Assembly (NCBI RefSeq): GCF_002531725.1
Contig: NZ_NWSQ01000017.1
Coordinates: 1-64,000, forward strand
Reading direction: 5' to 3'
Source of the DNA: Rhizobium sp. L43
GTDB taxonomy: Bacteria; Pseudomonadota; Alphaproteobacteria; Rhizobiales; Rhizobiaceae
Length of the DNA: 64,000 nt
The notes under the pieces are model-generated. The model ran no database searches, was not told the origin of the DNA, and saw only the letters and a program-made list of their open reading frames with translations. The translations under genes were made by a program, and so were the position numbers. Within the stretch, counting starts at the first letter, position 1; each line of letters opens with the position of its first letter. Below are positions 17,554 through 26,974 of this stretch, in pieces.

Positions 17554-19389
17554 TCATCGGGCCGTTCCGCCCATCGCGGTCTTCTGCTTTTCGAGCCCGC
17601 TCGCCATCGGTGAGAAAAGAACAGCGGTCTCCGCCGCCGGTGCGGGATAACCGAACGCGTAACCCTGCAGGCCATCGCAGCCAAGCTCGGCCAGCACGGC
17701 GGCATGCGCCTCGGTCTCGATGCCCTCGGCGATCACCTCAACGTCGAGCGCCTTGGCGATTTCTACGATCGAGCCCACCACGCGCCGCTGCTCGGCGGAG
17801 CTGACGACCTCGGCGATGAGCTGCCGGTCGATCTTCAGCCGCTTCGGCCGCAGCTTGACCAGACCGATGAGCGAGGCGTGGCCGGATCCGAAATCATCGA
17901 TCTCGATGTCGATGCCCATCTGTTTGATATCGCCGATATGATCGAGCAGTTTGTCGTCGCTGTCGTCGAGGAAAATCGTCTCGACCAGTTCGAAGACGAT
18001 CACGCCGGGCGGGATGTCGAGTTTCCTCAGCTTGCCGAGCAACGTCGGATCGGCAAGGCGGGACGCCGAGATATTGACGGCGATGCGCGGGACCGCAAGA
18101 CCGCGCGACGACCAGAACAGCCGGTCTTCCAGAACGCCTTTGAGGATCGCCGCGTCGATCTCCGCCGCAAGCCCGTGCTCGTCGGCGATCTTCAGGAATA
18201 TCCCCGGGGCGAGCACACCCTTCTCGGGATGTTTCCAGCGCGCCAGCGCCTCGAAGCCGATGACTTCCCGCGTCCGGGCGTCGAGCTGCACCTGATAATA
18301 GGGAACGATCTCGCCGCGCTCCAGCCCGAGCTTCAGCTCTTCGGCGAGGCGACGCTTGGCGCGCAGATCCTCCTGCAGCTGCCGAGTGAAGAATTCGACG
18401 CGGTTGCGCCCGAGCTTCTTGGCCTGGTAGAGCGCCAGATCGGATTCGGCCAGCAGGTTGCGCGCCCGCCGATCGCCGCTCCAGGAAACGCCGATCGAGG
18501 CGCCGGATTGCAGCATCTCCTGACCGAAGCGGATCTTCTTGCGCAGCCGGCGCTGGAGATCCTCGGTAATCAGCTTCAGCTCGGTGAGATCGCTGAAATT
18601 GACCAGCACGATGACGAACTCGTCGCCGCCGACGCGGGCGACCATGCCATCGGCAGGAATGGCGGCGGTGATGCGAAGCGCTGCGGCCCTGAGCACGGCG
18701 TCGCCTGCCGCATGACCGTGGCTGTCGTTGATCTGCTTGAACAGGTCGAGATCGAGATGCAGCACGCCAAGCGTCGTGATGCTCCTGTCAGAAGGCAGCT
18801 CGGTGAGCCGCTTGTCGAGAAGACGTCGGTTCGGCAAGCCGGTGAGATAATCGTGATCAGCGACATGCTCGATGCGTGCATTGCTTTCCTCGAGCGCCAG
18901 CGCCCTCGCCTCGGCCACCACCTTCTGCCGCGCCAGCTCCGCGTTGAGCAGAACGTCGGCGGTCACATCCCATTCGGCGCCGATGAAGGAGGGCAGCCCC
19001 TCCGCATCCACGTAGAAATGCGCGCGTGAGCGCAGATGGCGGATTTCGCCGCTCGGCAGCACGATCCGAAATTGCGAATTATAGGCGCCCCGTGTGGCAA
19101 TCGCCTCATCGAAGTCACGTTCGGCCTGCTCGCGATCGTCGGGATGGATCGCGTTCGACCAAAGCAATGCCGGCACCAGACGGCAAGTCTCCCCAGTCTG
19201 GTAAAGACGATGCATCTGAGCATCCCACAAGATCCCGTCCTGCTCGATGCTGTGCTCCCAGACACCGATCTGGGATGCATCGAGAGCGAGTTCGAGCCGA
19301 CGCAGAAGATCCTGAAACTCCCGTTCGGATCGTGTGGCTTTGTTCTCTGGCAACGCGGTCTCAGCCTTAGAAGCTTTGCATAACGGCAA
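17554..19389 (-). CDS. PAS-GGDEF-EAL cyclic-di-GMP signalling protein
   Basis: This 611-residue protein has a PAS/PAC domain (about 30-150; ALDASQIGVWEH...), a GGDEF domain (about 175-335) with the active-site loop RVGGDEF, and an EAL domain (about 350-595) with EALARWKHP, NISASRL, DDFGSGHASL and KIDRQLI. The synthase and phosphodiesterase signatures are both intact, so it could make or degrade c-di-GMP. No RxxD inhibitory site precedes GGDEF. No transmembrane segment is seen, so it is cytoplasmic. There is no ATG before the PAS domain: the longest frame begins at TTG 19389, and a second TTG lies 13 codons later, so the start is uncertain. Confidence 0.92.
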   Translation of the reverse strand: MPLCKASKAETALPENKATRSEREFQDLLRRLELALDASQIGVWEHSIEQDGILWDAQMHRLYQTGETCRLVPALLWSNAIHPDDREQAERDFDEAIATRGAYNSQFRIVLPSGEIRHLRSRAHFYVDAEGLPSFIGAEWDVTADVLLNAELARQKVVAEARALALEESNARIEHVADHDYLTGLPNRRLLDKRLTELPSDRSITTLGVLHLDLDLFKQINDSHGHAAGDAVLRAAALRITAAIPADGMVARVGGDEFVIVLVNFSDLTELKLITEDLQRRLRKKIRFGQEMLQSGASIGVSWSGDRRARNLLAESDLALYQAKKLGRNRVEFFTRQLQEDLRAKRRLAEELKLGLERGEIVPYYQVQLDARTREVIGFEALARWKHPEKGVLAPGIFLKIADEHGLAAEIDAAILKGVLEDRLFWSSRGLAVPRIAVNISASRLADPTLLGKLRKLDIPPGVIVFELVETIFLDDSDDKLLDHIGDIKQMGIDIEIDDFGSGHASLIGLVKLRPKRLKIDRQLIAEVVSSAEQRRVVGSIVEIAKALDVEVIAEGIETEAHAAVLAELGCDGLQGYAFGYPAPAAETAVLFSPMASGLEKQKTAMGGTAR

Positions 19390-19510
19390 TATGGTCTCAA
19401 GCCGGCATTAATGAAGCCTTGTTCCGATGACCGAACTAGTGACTAGGTGAACCGTTCGTTACGGCTTCCTCTTTTGGATCAAGGGACTTGCAGTCTCCGG
19501 CACCTCAAGA

Positions 19511-21295
19511 TCAGTGGTTATGCCGTGGCGGGTTTTTGGCGATCCGGCGGAATTCCGTCGCCCCCTCCAGCACCGCGCCGTCGGACAATTGCGTGACCGA
19601 GCGGCGGTAGATCTGCTGCCACGGCGTCGCATCCGCCGGCACCGGCGGAATACCCTCGCCCTTGCGCCGTTCGATCTCCGTCTCGTCGACCAGCATGTCG
19701 CAGCGCCCGTCGTTGAAGTCGATGCGGATGATATCTCCGGTGCGAAGCCAGGCAAGACCGCCGCCGGCCGCACTTTCCGGCGAAGCGTTGAGGATCGAGG
19801 GGCTGTCCGCCGTGCCCGATTGACGTCCGTCGCCGATCGTCGGCAGGCTGCTTATGCCGCGTTTCAAGAGATGATCCGGCGGCTGCATGTTGACGACCTC
19901 GGCCGAACCCGGCCAGCCGAGCGGCCCGGCGCCGCGGATGACGAGGATGGTATTTTCGTCGATGCCGAGTTCAGGATCGTTGATGCGCCGGTGATAATCC
20001 TCCGACCCGTCAAAGACCACCGCCCGGCCCTCGAAGATGCCTTCGCGCCCCGGCTCCTGCAGGTAACGTCGGCGGAAATCTTCCGAGACGACGCTCATCT
20101 TCATGATCGCGAAATCGAAGAGATTGCCCTTGAGAACAAGGAAGCCGGCCCGTTCCTTCAGCGGCGTCTGGAATGGCCGGATGACCTCTCGATCAGTGGC
20201 CTCGCGCCCTTCGAGGTTCTCGGCCATCGTCCTGCCCGTGATCGTGCGACAGCCGCCGTCGAGCTTTCCCACTTGCAGCAATTCCCACATGATCGCCGGC
20301 GTGCCGCCGGCGCGATGGAACCGCTCGCCGAGATAGGCGCCCGCCGGCTGAACATTGGCCAGCAGCGGAATATCGAAGCCGTGCACCTGCCAGTCGTCGG
20401 GATAGAGCTCGACGCCGGCGTGTTTTGCCATCGCCGCCAGATGCGGCTGGGCGTTGGTCGAGCCACCGATCGCCGAATTGGTGCGGATGGCGTTGAGGAA
20501 CGCCGCGCGGGTCAGGATATCCGACGGCTTCAGATCCTCGAAGACGATCTCGACGGCGCGTCGCCCGGTGCGGTAGGCCATCTGGCCGCGTTCGCGGTAA
20601 GCGGCCGGAATGGCGCCACAGCCGGTCAACGAAAGGCCGAGCGCCTCGGCCAGCGCATTCATCGTCGAAGCAGTGCCCATCGTATTGCAGTGGCCGACGG
20701 AAGGCGCCGAATCGAGCGCAGCCTGCAGGAACTCTTCCCGATCGATCTCGCCTGCCGCATATTTCCGCCGCATCCGCCAGATCACCGTGCCGGAGCCGGC
20801 CAGCTCCCCCTCATGCCAGCCGTCGAGCATCGGGCCGCCGGAGAGCACGATCGCCGGGATATCGACCGTCGAAGCAGCCATGATCGCCGAAGGCGTGGTC
20901 TTATCGCAGCCGGTGGTCAGCACCACGCCGTCGAGCGGATAGCCGTAGAGGATTTCGACGAGGCCGAGATAGGCGAGATTGCGGTCGAGTGCCGCCGTCG
21001 GGCGCTTGCAATTCTCGAAGATCGGATGTGTCGGAAACTCGATCGGAATGCCGCCGGCATCGCGAATGCCGTCGCGCACGCGTTTGGCCAGCTCGATATG
21101 CACCCTGTTGCAAGGTGTCAGGTCGCTGCCGCTCTGGGCAATCCCGATGATCGGCTTGCCGGAACGCAGTTCCTCCGGCGTGATGCCGTAATTCATGAAC
21201 CGCTCGAGATAGAGCGCTGCCATGTCGATATGATCGGGATTGTCGAACCAGTCCTGCGAACGTAGGCGCCGCTTCGGCGAATGGCTGTCCGTCAC
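19511..21295 (-). CDS. IlvD/Edd-family sugar-acid dehydratase (xylonate/arabinonate dehydratase-like)
   Basis: This 594-residue Fe-S dehydratase has cysteine-containing motifs SDLTPCNRVH, TTGCDKTTPSA and GHCNTMGTASTMN, and the family core SAIGGSTNAQPHL. Its sequence is closest in pattern to D-xylonate dehydratase (XylD) and L-arabinonate dehydratase rather than to IlvD of branched-chain synthesis, for example RSQDWFDNPDHIDMAALYLE at the N-terminus. It would convert an aldonate to a 2-keto-3-deoxy acid. The start is GTG 21295, overlapping the stop of the upstream dehydrogenase (GTGA), so the two are translationally coupled. The exact sugar acid is inference. Confidence 0.85.
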   Translation of the reverse strand: MTDSHSPKRRLRSQDWFDNPDHIDMAALYLERFMNYGITPEELRSGKPIIGIAQSGSDLTPCNRVHIELAKRVRDGIRDAGGIPIEFPTHPIFENCKRPTAALDRNLAYLGLVEILYGYPLDGVVLTTGCDKTTPSAIMAASTVDIPAIVLSGGPMLDGWHEGELAGSGTVIWRMRRKYAAGEIDREEFLQAALDSAPSVGHCNTMGTASTMNALAEALGLSLTGCGAIPAAYRERGQMAYRTGRRAVEIVFEDLKPSDILTRAAFLNAIRTNSAIGGSTNAQPHLAAMAKHAGVELYPDDWQVHGFDIPLLANVQPAGAYLGERFHRAGGTPAIMWELLQVGKLDGGCRTITGRTMAENLEGREATDREVIRPFQTPLKERAGFLVLKGNLFDFAIMKMSVVSEDFRRRYLQEPGREGIFEGRAVVFDGSEDYHRRINDPELGIDENTILVIRGAGPLGWPGSAEVVNMQPPDHLLKRGISSLPTIGDGRQSGTADSPSILNASPESAAGGGLAWLRTGDIIRIDFNDGRCDMLVDETEIERRKGEGIPPVPADATPWQQIYRRSVTQLSDGAVLEGATEFRRIAKNPPRHNH

Positions 21296-22200
21296 TGCTT
21301 TCCTCCCGGCCGGGCATTCTTCTCTTCGAGATGGAGGAGCAGGCCGCTGTGGTCCTTTTCGCCATTGCCATTGGCGACGAATTCGCTGAATTCGGCATGC
21401 ACCGCCGCAGTCAGCGGCAGCCTCAGCGACAGGCTGTCGGCCGTCTCCATGGCGGCGTTCAGATCCTTCAGCTGGTTGCTGGACGAACCGCCCGGGGTGA
21501 ACTGCCGCTCGACCATGCGCTTGCCGTGAAGTTCCAGGATGCGGCTCTCGGCAAAGCCGCCGCGAATGGCGTCGCGGAAGGCTGCCGGCGAGCCGCCGCC
21601 CGCTTCGATCAGCATCATCGCTTCGGCAACGGCGCCGATCGTCACCGCGACGATCTGCTGGTTGGCGAGCTTGGCAAGCTGGCCCGCCCCGCTCGGACCG
21701 ACGCGGGTCACGCGCCCCATCGGCGCAAAGACATCAGCAAGCCCGTCGATCACCTCCTTGTCGCCGCCCGCCATGATCGCCAGCGTACCGGCTTCCGCCC
21801 CGACGACACCGCCGGATACCGGCGCATCGACATGAGCGATGCCGCGTTCGGCAAGTCTCACAGAATGGTCGCGGGCAAAATGCGGGGCGATCGAACTCAT
21901 GTCGATGACGGTAGCGCCAGGCGCCATTGCACCGGCTGCGCCACGGTCGAACAGCACGTCCTTCACCGCCTCGGCATTGGTCAGCATGGTGATGACGACG
22001 TCGGCGCCTGAAACGGCATCGATGGGCGTTTCCGCAAGGACCGCGCCGTCTCCCGCCAGTGCTTCGGCCTTGCTCTGATCGCGATTCCAGACGGTAACGG
22101 CAAAGCCCGCACCCAGCAGCCGGCGGGCCATCGGCGCTCCCATCAGGCCGGTGCCGAGAAAGGCAATCCGCCTGCCGTCATGACCTCTACTCCCTGTCAT
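21292..22200 (-). CDS. NAD(P)-dependent beta-hydroxyacid dehydrogenase
   Basis: This 302-residue enzyme of the 3-hydroxyisobutyrate/tartronate-semialdehyde reductase family has an N-terminal Rossmann fold (FLGTGLMGAPMARRLL, then N-R-D in the nucleotide-discriminating loop), the substrate-binding motif DAPVSGGVVGAEAGTL, and catalytic Lys in GQLAKLANQ. It probably oxidises or reduces a short hydroxy acid made in the same sugar-acid pathway as the dehydratase it overlaps by 4 bases. ATG 22200 has GGGAGG 5 bases upstream. Confidence 0.88.
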   Translation of the reverse strand: MTGSRGHDGRRIAFLGTGLMGAPMARRLLGAGFAVTVWNRDQSKAEALAGDGAVLAETPIDAVSGADVVITMLTNAEAVKDVLFDRGAAGAMAPGATVIDMSSIAPHFARDHSVRLAERGIAHVDAPVSGGVVGAEAGTLAIMAGGDKEVIDGLADVFAPMGRVTRVGPSGAGQLAKLANQQIVAVTIGAVAEAMMLIEAGGGSPAAFRDAIRGGFAESRILELHGKRMVERQFTPGGSSSNQLKDLNAAMETADSLSLRLPLTAAVHAEFSEFVANGNGEKDHSGLLLHLEEKNARPGGKQ

Positions 22201-22298
22201 TCAGTCCTCCCAACTGTTGTCCGTCTTTGATAGTCCCCTCGCCCCCGGTTGCAAACCGTTTTGACTGGCGCAAAGCACTTTTGTGGCGTGTCCTCAGA

Positions 22299-22350
22299 CA
22301 GAGCATGATGTCGTCCGAAAACGGCGCACAGTTTTCGGCATCATGCTCTG
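22299..22350. repeat. Palindromic intergenic repeat
   Basis: A 12-bp perfect inverted repeat CAGAGCATGATG/CATCATGCTCTG (22299-22310, 22339-22350) encloses CCGAAAACGGCGCACAGTTTTCGG, itself a second stem. This is a compact cruciform-capable element of the kind scattered through rhizobial genomes. It sits between the RND pump gene and the dehydrogenase promoter. Confidence 0.75.
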
Positions 22351-22416
22351 AAAACGATACGGGCGAGAACCGAAGTTCCCGCCCGATTTACTCGACAAAG
22401 GAAGGTTGAATTCCGT

Positions 22417-25400
22417 TTATTCCGCCGCGAGCCGGATGACCTCCGCCTCTTCTTCCTTGTGTTCGTCCGGCTTGTGCTGGACGAGCGGACGGTTGCCCGC
22501 CAGCCGTCGCAAGAGCACGTAGAAGACGGGCGTCATGAAGATGCCGAAGAAAGTCACCCCGATCATGCCCGAGAAGACCGCGACACCCATGGCCGCGCGC
22601 ATCTCAGCGCCGGCGCCGGTGGAGACGACGAGCGGCACGACACCCATGATGAAGGCGAGCGAGGTCATCAGGATCGGGCGAAGACGAAGGCGGCTGGCTT
22701 CGATCGCGGCCTCCCGCGGCGTCCTGCCCTCGAACTCCAGTTCGCGGGCGAATTCCACGATCAGGATCGCGTTCTTCGCGGATAGGCCGACCAGCACCAC
22801 CAGACCGATCTGAGTGAAGATATTGTTGTCTCCACCGGTGAGCCAGACGCCGGTCAGTGCGGCCAGCACGCCCATCGGCACGATCATGATGATCGCAAGC
22901 GGCAGCGTCAGGCTTTCATACTGGGCGGCCAGCACCAGGAAGACGAGCAGCAAGGCCAGCGGGAAGACGACGATGCTCGAATTGCCGGCAAGGATCTGCT
23001 GATAGGTCAGATCCGTCCATTCGAAGTCGATGCCCGCCGGCAGGGTCTCGTGAAGGATCTTCTCGATTGCCGCCTGCGCCTGGCCGGACGAGAAGCCCGG
23101 TGCAGGACCGCCGTTGATATCGGCAGCGAGGAAGCCGTTGTAGCGGTTCGCACGCTCCGGACCGGTGCTCGGCTCCACCTTCAAGAGCGCCGACAGCGGG
23201 ATCATCTCACCCGATGCCGAACGGACCTTCAACTGGCCGATATCTTCCGGCTGGGCGCGGAATTTCGCATCGGCCTGCACACGGACGCTGTAGGTGCGGC
23301 CGAAGGCGTTGAAGTCGTTCACATAGAGCGAACCGAGATAGATCTGCAGCGTCTGGAAGACGTCGGTGACGGAAACCCCGAGCTGCTCGGCCTTGGCGCG
23401 GTCGAGATCGGCATAGAGCTGCGGCACGTTGATCTGGAAGCTGGAGAACAGCCCGGCAAGCTCCGGCGTCTGGTAGGCCTTGGCAAGAACGGCCTTGGTC
23501 GCCTCGTCGAGCGCCTGGTTGCCGAGGCCGGCACGATCCTCGATCTGCAGCTTGAAGCCGCCCGTCGTGCCGAGACCATTGACCGGCGGCGGCGGGAACA
23601 TGGCGATGAAGGCATCCTGGATGACGCCAAACTTCTGGTTCAGCGCCATGGCGATCGCCCCGCCCGAAAGGTCAGGCGTCTTGCGCTCCTCGAAGTCCTT
23701 CAGCGTCACGAAGACGATGCCGGCATTGGAGGAGTTGGTGAAGCCGTTGATCGATAGGCCCGGGAAGGCGATAGCATTGGCAACGCCCGGCTGCGCCAGC
23801 GCGATGTCGGTCATGCGCTTGATGACGTCTTCCGTGCGGTCGAGACTTGCGGCATCCGGCAACTGGGCGAAGCCGATCAGATACTGCTTGTCCTGCGACG
23901 GCACGAAGCCGCCGGGGACCGTCGTGAACAGGCTGTAGGTCGCGCCGACCAGCGCCAGATAGATCACCATGACGATACTTTTGCGCGACAACAGCCCACC
24001 CACGCCCTTGCCGTAGGCATTCGAGCCCGCGCCGAAGACACGGTTGAAGCCGCGGAAGAACCAGCCGAAGATGGCGTCCATGAACCGCGTCAGCCAATCC
24101 TTCGGCTGATCATGGCCCTTCAGCAGAAGGGCTGCCAGCGCCGGAGACAGCGTGAGTGAGTTGAAGGCCGAGATGACGGTCGAAATTGCGATCGTCAGCG
24201 CGAACTGGCGATAGAACTGACCCGACAGGCCGGAGATGAAAGCGAGCGGCACGAAGACCGCGACGAGGACCAGCGCGATCGCGACGATCGGACCGGAGAC
24301 TTCCTTCATCGCCTGGTAGGTGGCAGCCCGCGGCGACAGGCCATGTTCGATATTACGCTCGACGTTTTCGACCACCACGATCGCGTCGTCGACGACGATA
24401 CCGATCGCAAGCACCAGTCCGAACAGACTGAGCGCGTTGATCGAGAAGCCGAAGACATACATGACCGCGAAGGTGCCGATGATCGATACCGGAACAGCGA
24501 TCAGCGGGATGATCGAGGCGCGCCACGTCTGCAGGAACAGGATGACGACGAGGACGACGAGCGCAATGGCCTCGAGCAGCGTGTCGATGACCTTCTCGAT
24601 CGAGGCCCGCACGAATTTCGTCGTATCGTAGACGATCTCGTATTTGACGCCCTCAGGCATGGCGAGCTGCAACTGATCCATGGTCGCGTTCACATTGTCC
24701 GCGATCTCGATCGCGTTCGAACCCGGCGCCTGAAGAACGGCGACGGCGACGGCCGGCTTGCCGTCGAGCAGCGAACGCAGCGTATAATCGGCAGCACCGA
24801 GCTCGATGCGGGCGACATCGCGAAGGCGGGTGATCTCGCCATTGGCGCCCGTCTTGACGATGATGTTGCCGAACTCCTCGGGCGTGCGCAGGCGGCCCTG
24901 GGCATTGACGTTGAGCTGCAGGTCCACACCGGGCTGGCTCGGCGATGCGCCGATGATACCGGCGGCGGCCTGGATGTTCTGGGAACTGATCGCGCTGCTG
25001 ATGTCGCTAGCGGCAAGATTGTGCTCAGCGGCCTTTTGCGGGTCGATCCAGACACGCATGGAATAGTCGCCGGCGCCGAACACCTGCACCTGACCGACGC
25101 CTGCGATGCGGGCGAGCCGATCCTTGACGTTCAGGGTCGCGTAATTGCGAAGATAGGTGATGTCGTGACTGTTCCCGTCGGAGACGAGGTTGACGACCAT
25201 GATGAAGTTGGGTGAGCTCTTGACCGTCGTGATGCCGAGCGAACGGACTTCCGCCGGCAGGCGCGGTTCGGCCTGGGAAACGCGGTTCTGCACGAGCTGC
25301 TGCGCCTTGTCGGGGTCGGTGCCGAGCTTGAAGGTGACGGTGACGTTGAGCACGCCGTCCGATGTCGCTTGGCTGGCCATATAGAGCATGCCTTCGACGC

Positions 25401-25617
25401 CGTTGATCTGCTCTTCAAGCGGCGTCGCCACCGTTTCGGCGATGACGCTTGGGTTGGCGCCGGGATAGGTGGCGCGCACGACGATCGACGGCGGCACGAC
25501 CTCCGGATATTCGGAAATCGGTAGCGCGCGCAGGCCGATCAGGCCGGCAACCAGGATGAGGACCGAAAGAACGCCGGCAAAGACCGGGCGGTCGACAAAG
25601 AATCTGGAGATGTTCAT
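22417..25617 (-). CDS. RND multidrug efflux pump, inner-membrane transporter (AcrB/HAE1 type)
   Basis: This 1066-residue protein has the full RND layout: TM1 (VFAGVLSVLILVAGLIGLRAL), a large porter loop, TM2-6 with the proton-relay pair Asp-Asp in AIGIVVDDAIVVVENVERN, a second porter loop and TM8-12 with the relay Lys in GLSAKNAILIVEFARE. It exports hydrophobic drugs from membrane and periplasm with the adaptor encoded just upstream (gap 118 bases) and an outer-membrane channel not present in the window. Operon order is hydrolase-like gene, adaptor, pump. The substrate is unknown. Confidence 0.95.
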   Translation of the reverse strand: MNISRFFVDRPVFAGVLSVLILVAGLIGLRALPISEYPEVVPPSIVVRATYPGANPSVIAETVATPLEEQINGVEGMLYMASQATSDGVLNVTVTFKLGTDPDKAQQLVQNRVSQAEPRLPAEVRSLGITTVKSSPNFIMVVNLVSDGNSHDITYLRNYATLNVKDRLARIAGVGQVQVFGAGDYSMRVWIDPQKAAEHNLAASDISSAISSQNIQAAAGIIGASPSQPGVDLQLNVNAQGRLRTPEEFGNIIVKTGANGEITRLRDVARIELGAADYTLRSLLDGKPAVAVAVLQAPGSNAIEIADNVNATMDQLQLAMPEGVKYEIVYDTTKFVRASIEKVIDTLLEAIALVVLVVILFLQTWRASIIPLIAVPVSIIGTFAVMYVFGFSINALSLFGLVLAIGIVVDDAIVVVENVERNIEHGLSPRAATYQAMKEVSGPIVAIALVLVAVFVPLAFISGLSGQFYRQFALTIAISTVISAFNSLTLSPALAALLLKGHDQPKDWLTRFMDAIFGWFFRGFNRVFGAGSNAYGKGVGGLLSRKSIVMVIYLALVGATYSLFTTVPGGFVPSQDKQYLIGFAQLPDAASLDRTEDVIKRMTDIALAQPGVANAIAFPGLSINGFTNSSNAGIVFVTLKDFEERKTPDLSGGAIAMALNQKFGVIQDAFIAMFPPPPVNGLGTTGGFKLQIEDRAGLGNQALDEATKAVLAKAYQTPELAGLFSSFQINVPQLYADLDRAKAEQLGVSVTDVFQTLQIYLGSLYVNDFNAFGRTYSVRVQADAKFRAQPEDIGQLKVRSASGEMIPLSALLKVEPSTGPERANRYNGFLAADINGGPAPGFSSGQAQAAIEKILHETLPAGIDFEWTDLTYQQILAGNSSIVVFPLALLLVFLVLAAQYESLTLPLAIIMIVPMGVLAALTGVWLTGGDNNIFTQIGLVVLVGLSAKNAILIVEFARELEFEGRTPREAAIEASRLRLRPILMTSLAFIMGVVPLVVSTGAGAEMRAAMGVAVFSGMIGVTFFGIFMTPVFYVLLRRLAGNRPLVQHKPDEHKEEEAEVIRLAAE

Positions 25618-25735
25618 ATCAAAGCCCTCTCCGGGGTGAACATGGATGCAACGTCCCTCTCCGGCGGTTTGGCAGCCGCCGGCGGGTCATGTCATTTCGG
25701 ATATCGGCCCTCCCCGAGAGGGGAAGGCGAAGTCT

Positions 25736-26926
25736 TTACTGCGCGGTCGCGACCTTCTCTTCCATCTGAGGCGCGACGACTGCGCCTGGACGGATGCGCT
25801 GCAGACCGTTGACGACGATCTTCTCGCCGACGTTGAGGCCGCCTTCGACCACCCGCTGACCGTCAGCCACTGTGCCGAGCTGGACCTGCCGATAGGCGAC
25901 CTTGTTCTCGCCATCGACGACGAAGACGAACTTCTTGTCCTGGTCGGTGCCGACGGCGCGGTCGCTGATGACGATCTTGTTCTCGGCCTTCGGCTGGCCC
26001 ATGCGCACCCGCACGAACTGGCCGGGGATGAGACGCCCGCCCGGATTGTCGAAGACGGCGCGAACGCCGATCGTGCCACTAGCGGCATCGACCTCGTTGT
26101 CGATCAATTGCAGCTTGCCCTTGATCGGCGTGCCGCTGTCGGTCAGCGTGCCGACCTCGACCGGGATCTCTTCGACGGGAGGCAGGGCGCTGTCCGTCTG
26201 CGGAAGCTGGGCGAGCGCCCGCGTCACCATCTCTTCGCTGGCATTGAAGCTCGCATAGATCGGATCGACCGAAACGAGCGTCGTCAGCGCCGGCGAGGCC
26301 GACCCGGCCGCCACAAGGTTACCGGCGGTCACCTCGATCTTGCCGATACGGCCGGACACTGGAGCCCGCACCTCAGTGTAATCGAGATCGAGCTGGGCCG
26401 ACTGCAGTGCGGCCTGCGCCGAACGCAGCCCCGCCTGGGCCTCGGCCAGAGTGCTCTGCCGCTGATCGAGATCGCTCTGGGAGATGGTGCGGTTGTCGGA
26501 AAGCCTGCGGCCGCGATCGAGTTCGGTCTGCGCCAGGCTGACCTTGGCTTCGGCCGAAGCGACCTGGCCTTGCGCCTGCGCTACGCTCGCCTGGTAGGGA
26601 GCCGGATCGATGGTGAAGAGCAGATCGCCCTGCTTCACCAGCGCCCCTTCGCGGAAAGCCACCGCCAGGATGGCGCCCGCGACGCGCGAACGCACCTGCA
26701 CGCGGTCGACCGCTTCGAGACGGCCGGAGAAATTTTCCCAGGCCGTCACGTCGCGCGCCGCGACGACGGCAACCGTCACCGGCACAGCGGGAGCCTGTGC
26801 GGGGACCGAAGCGGCCGTGGCGGTCGTGCTCATCGGCAATTCGAAAAACAATGCGGCCCCGGAAACGGACGCAATAAGGCCTAAGCCGGCGCCCACTAGG
26901 GCCCAGCGCTTACTTCTGGACGTCAT
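25736..26926 (-). CDS. RND efflux periplasmic adaptor (membrane fusion protein)
   Basis: This 396-residue adaptor has an N-terminal anchor helix (about 7-27, no lipobox Cys), a split lipoyl domain (GRLEAVDRVQVRSRVAGAIL and VRAPVSGRIGKIEVTAGNLV), an alpha-helical hairpin (repeated AQ.Q..SAEAKVSLAQTEL), a beta-barrel and a membrane-proximal domain. It connects the RND pump to the outer-membrane channel. ATG 26926 has AGGAGAG 5 bases upstream. It lies between the hydrolase-like gene and the pump gene. Confidence 0.94.
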   Translation of the reverse strand: MTSRSKRWALVGAGLGLIASVSGAALFFELPMSTTATAASVPAQAPAVPVTVAVVAARDVTAWENFSGRLEAVDRVQVRSRVAGAILAVAFREGALVKQGDLLFTIDPAPYQASVAQAQGQVASAEAKVSLAQTELDRGRRLSDNRTISQSDLDQRQSTLAEAQAGLRSAQAALQSAQLDLDYTEVRAPVSGRIGKIEVTAGNLVAAGSASPALTTLVSVDPIYASFNASEEMVTRALAQLPQTDSALPPVEEIPVEVGTLTDSGTPIKGKLQLIDNEVDAASGTIGVRAVFDNPGGRLIPGQFVRVRMGQPKAENKIVISDRAVGTDQDKKFVFVVDGENKVAYRQVQLGTVADGQRVVEGGLNVGEKIVVNGLQRIRPGAVVAPQMEEKVATAQ

Positions 26927-26974
26927 CAGTGCTCTCCTTGCGGCCCCCAAGGCCGCCGAAATATCAGGTCTTCT

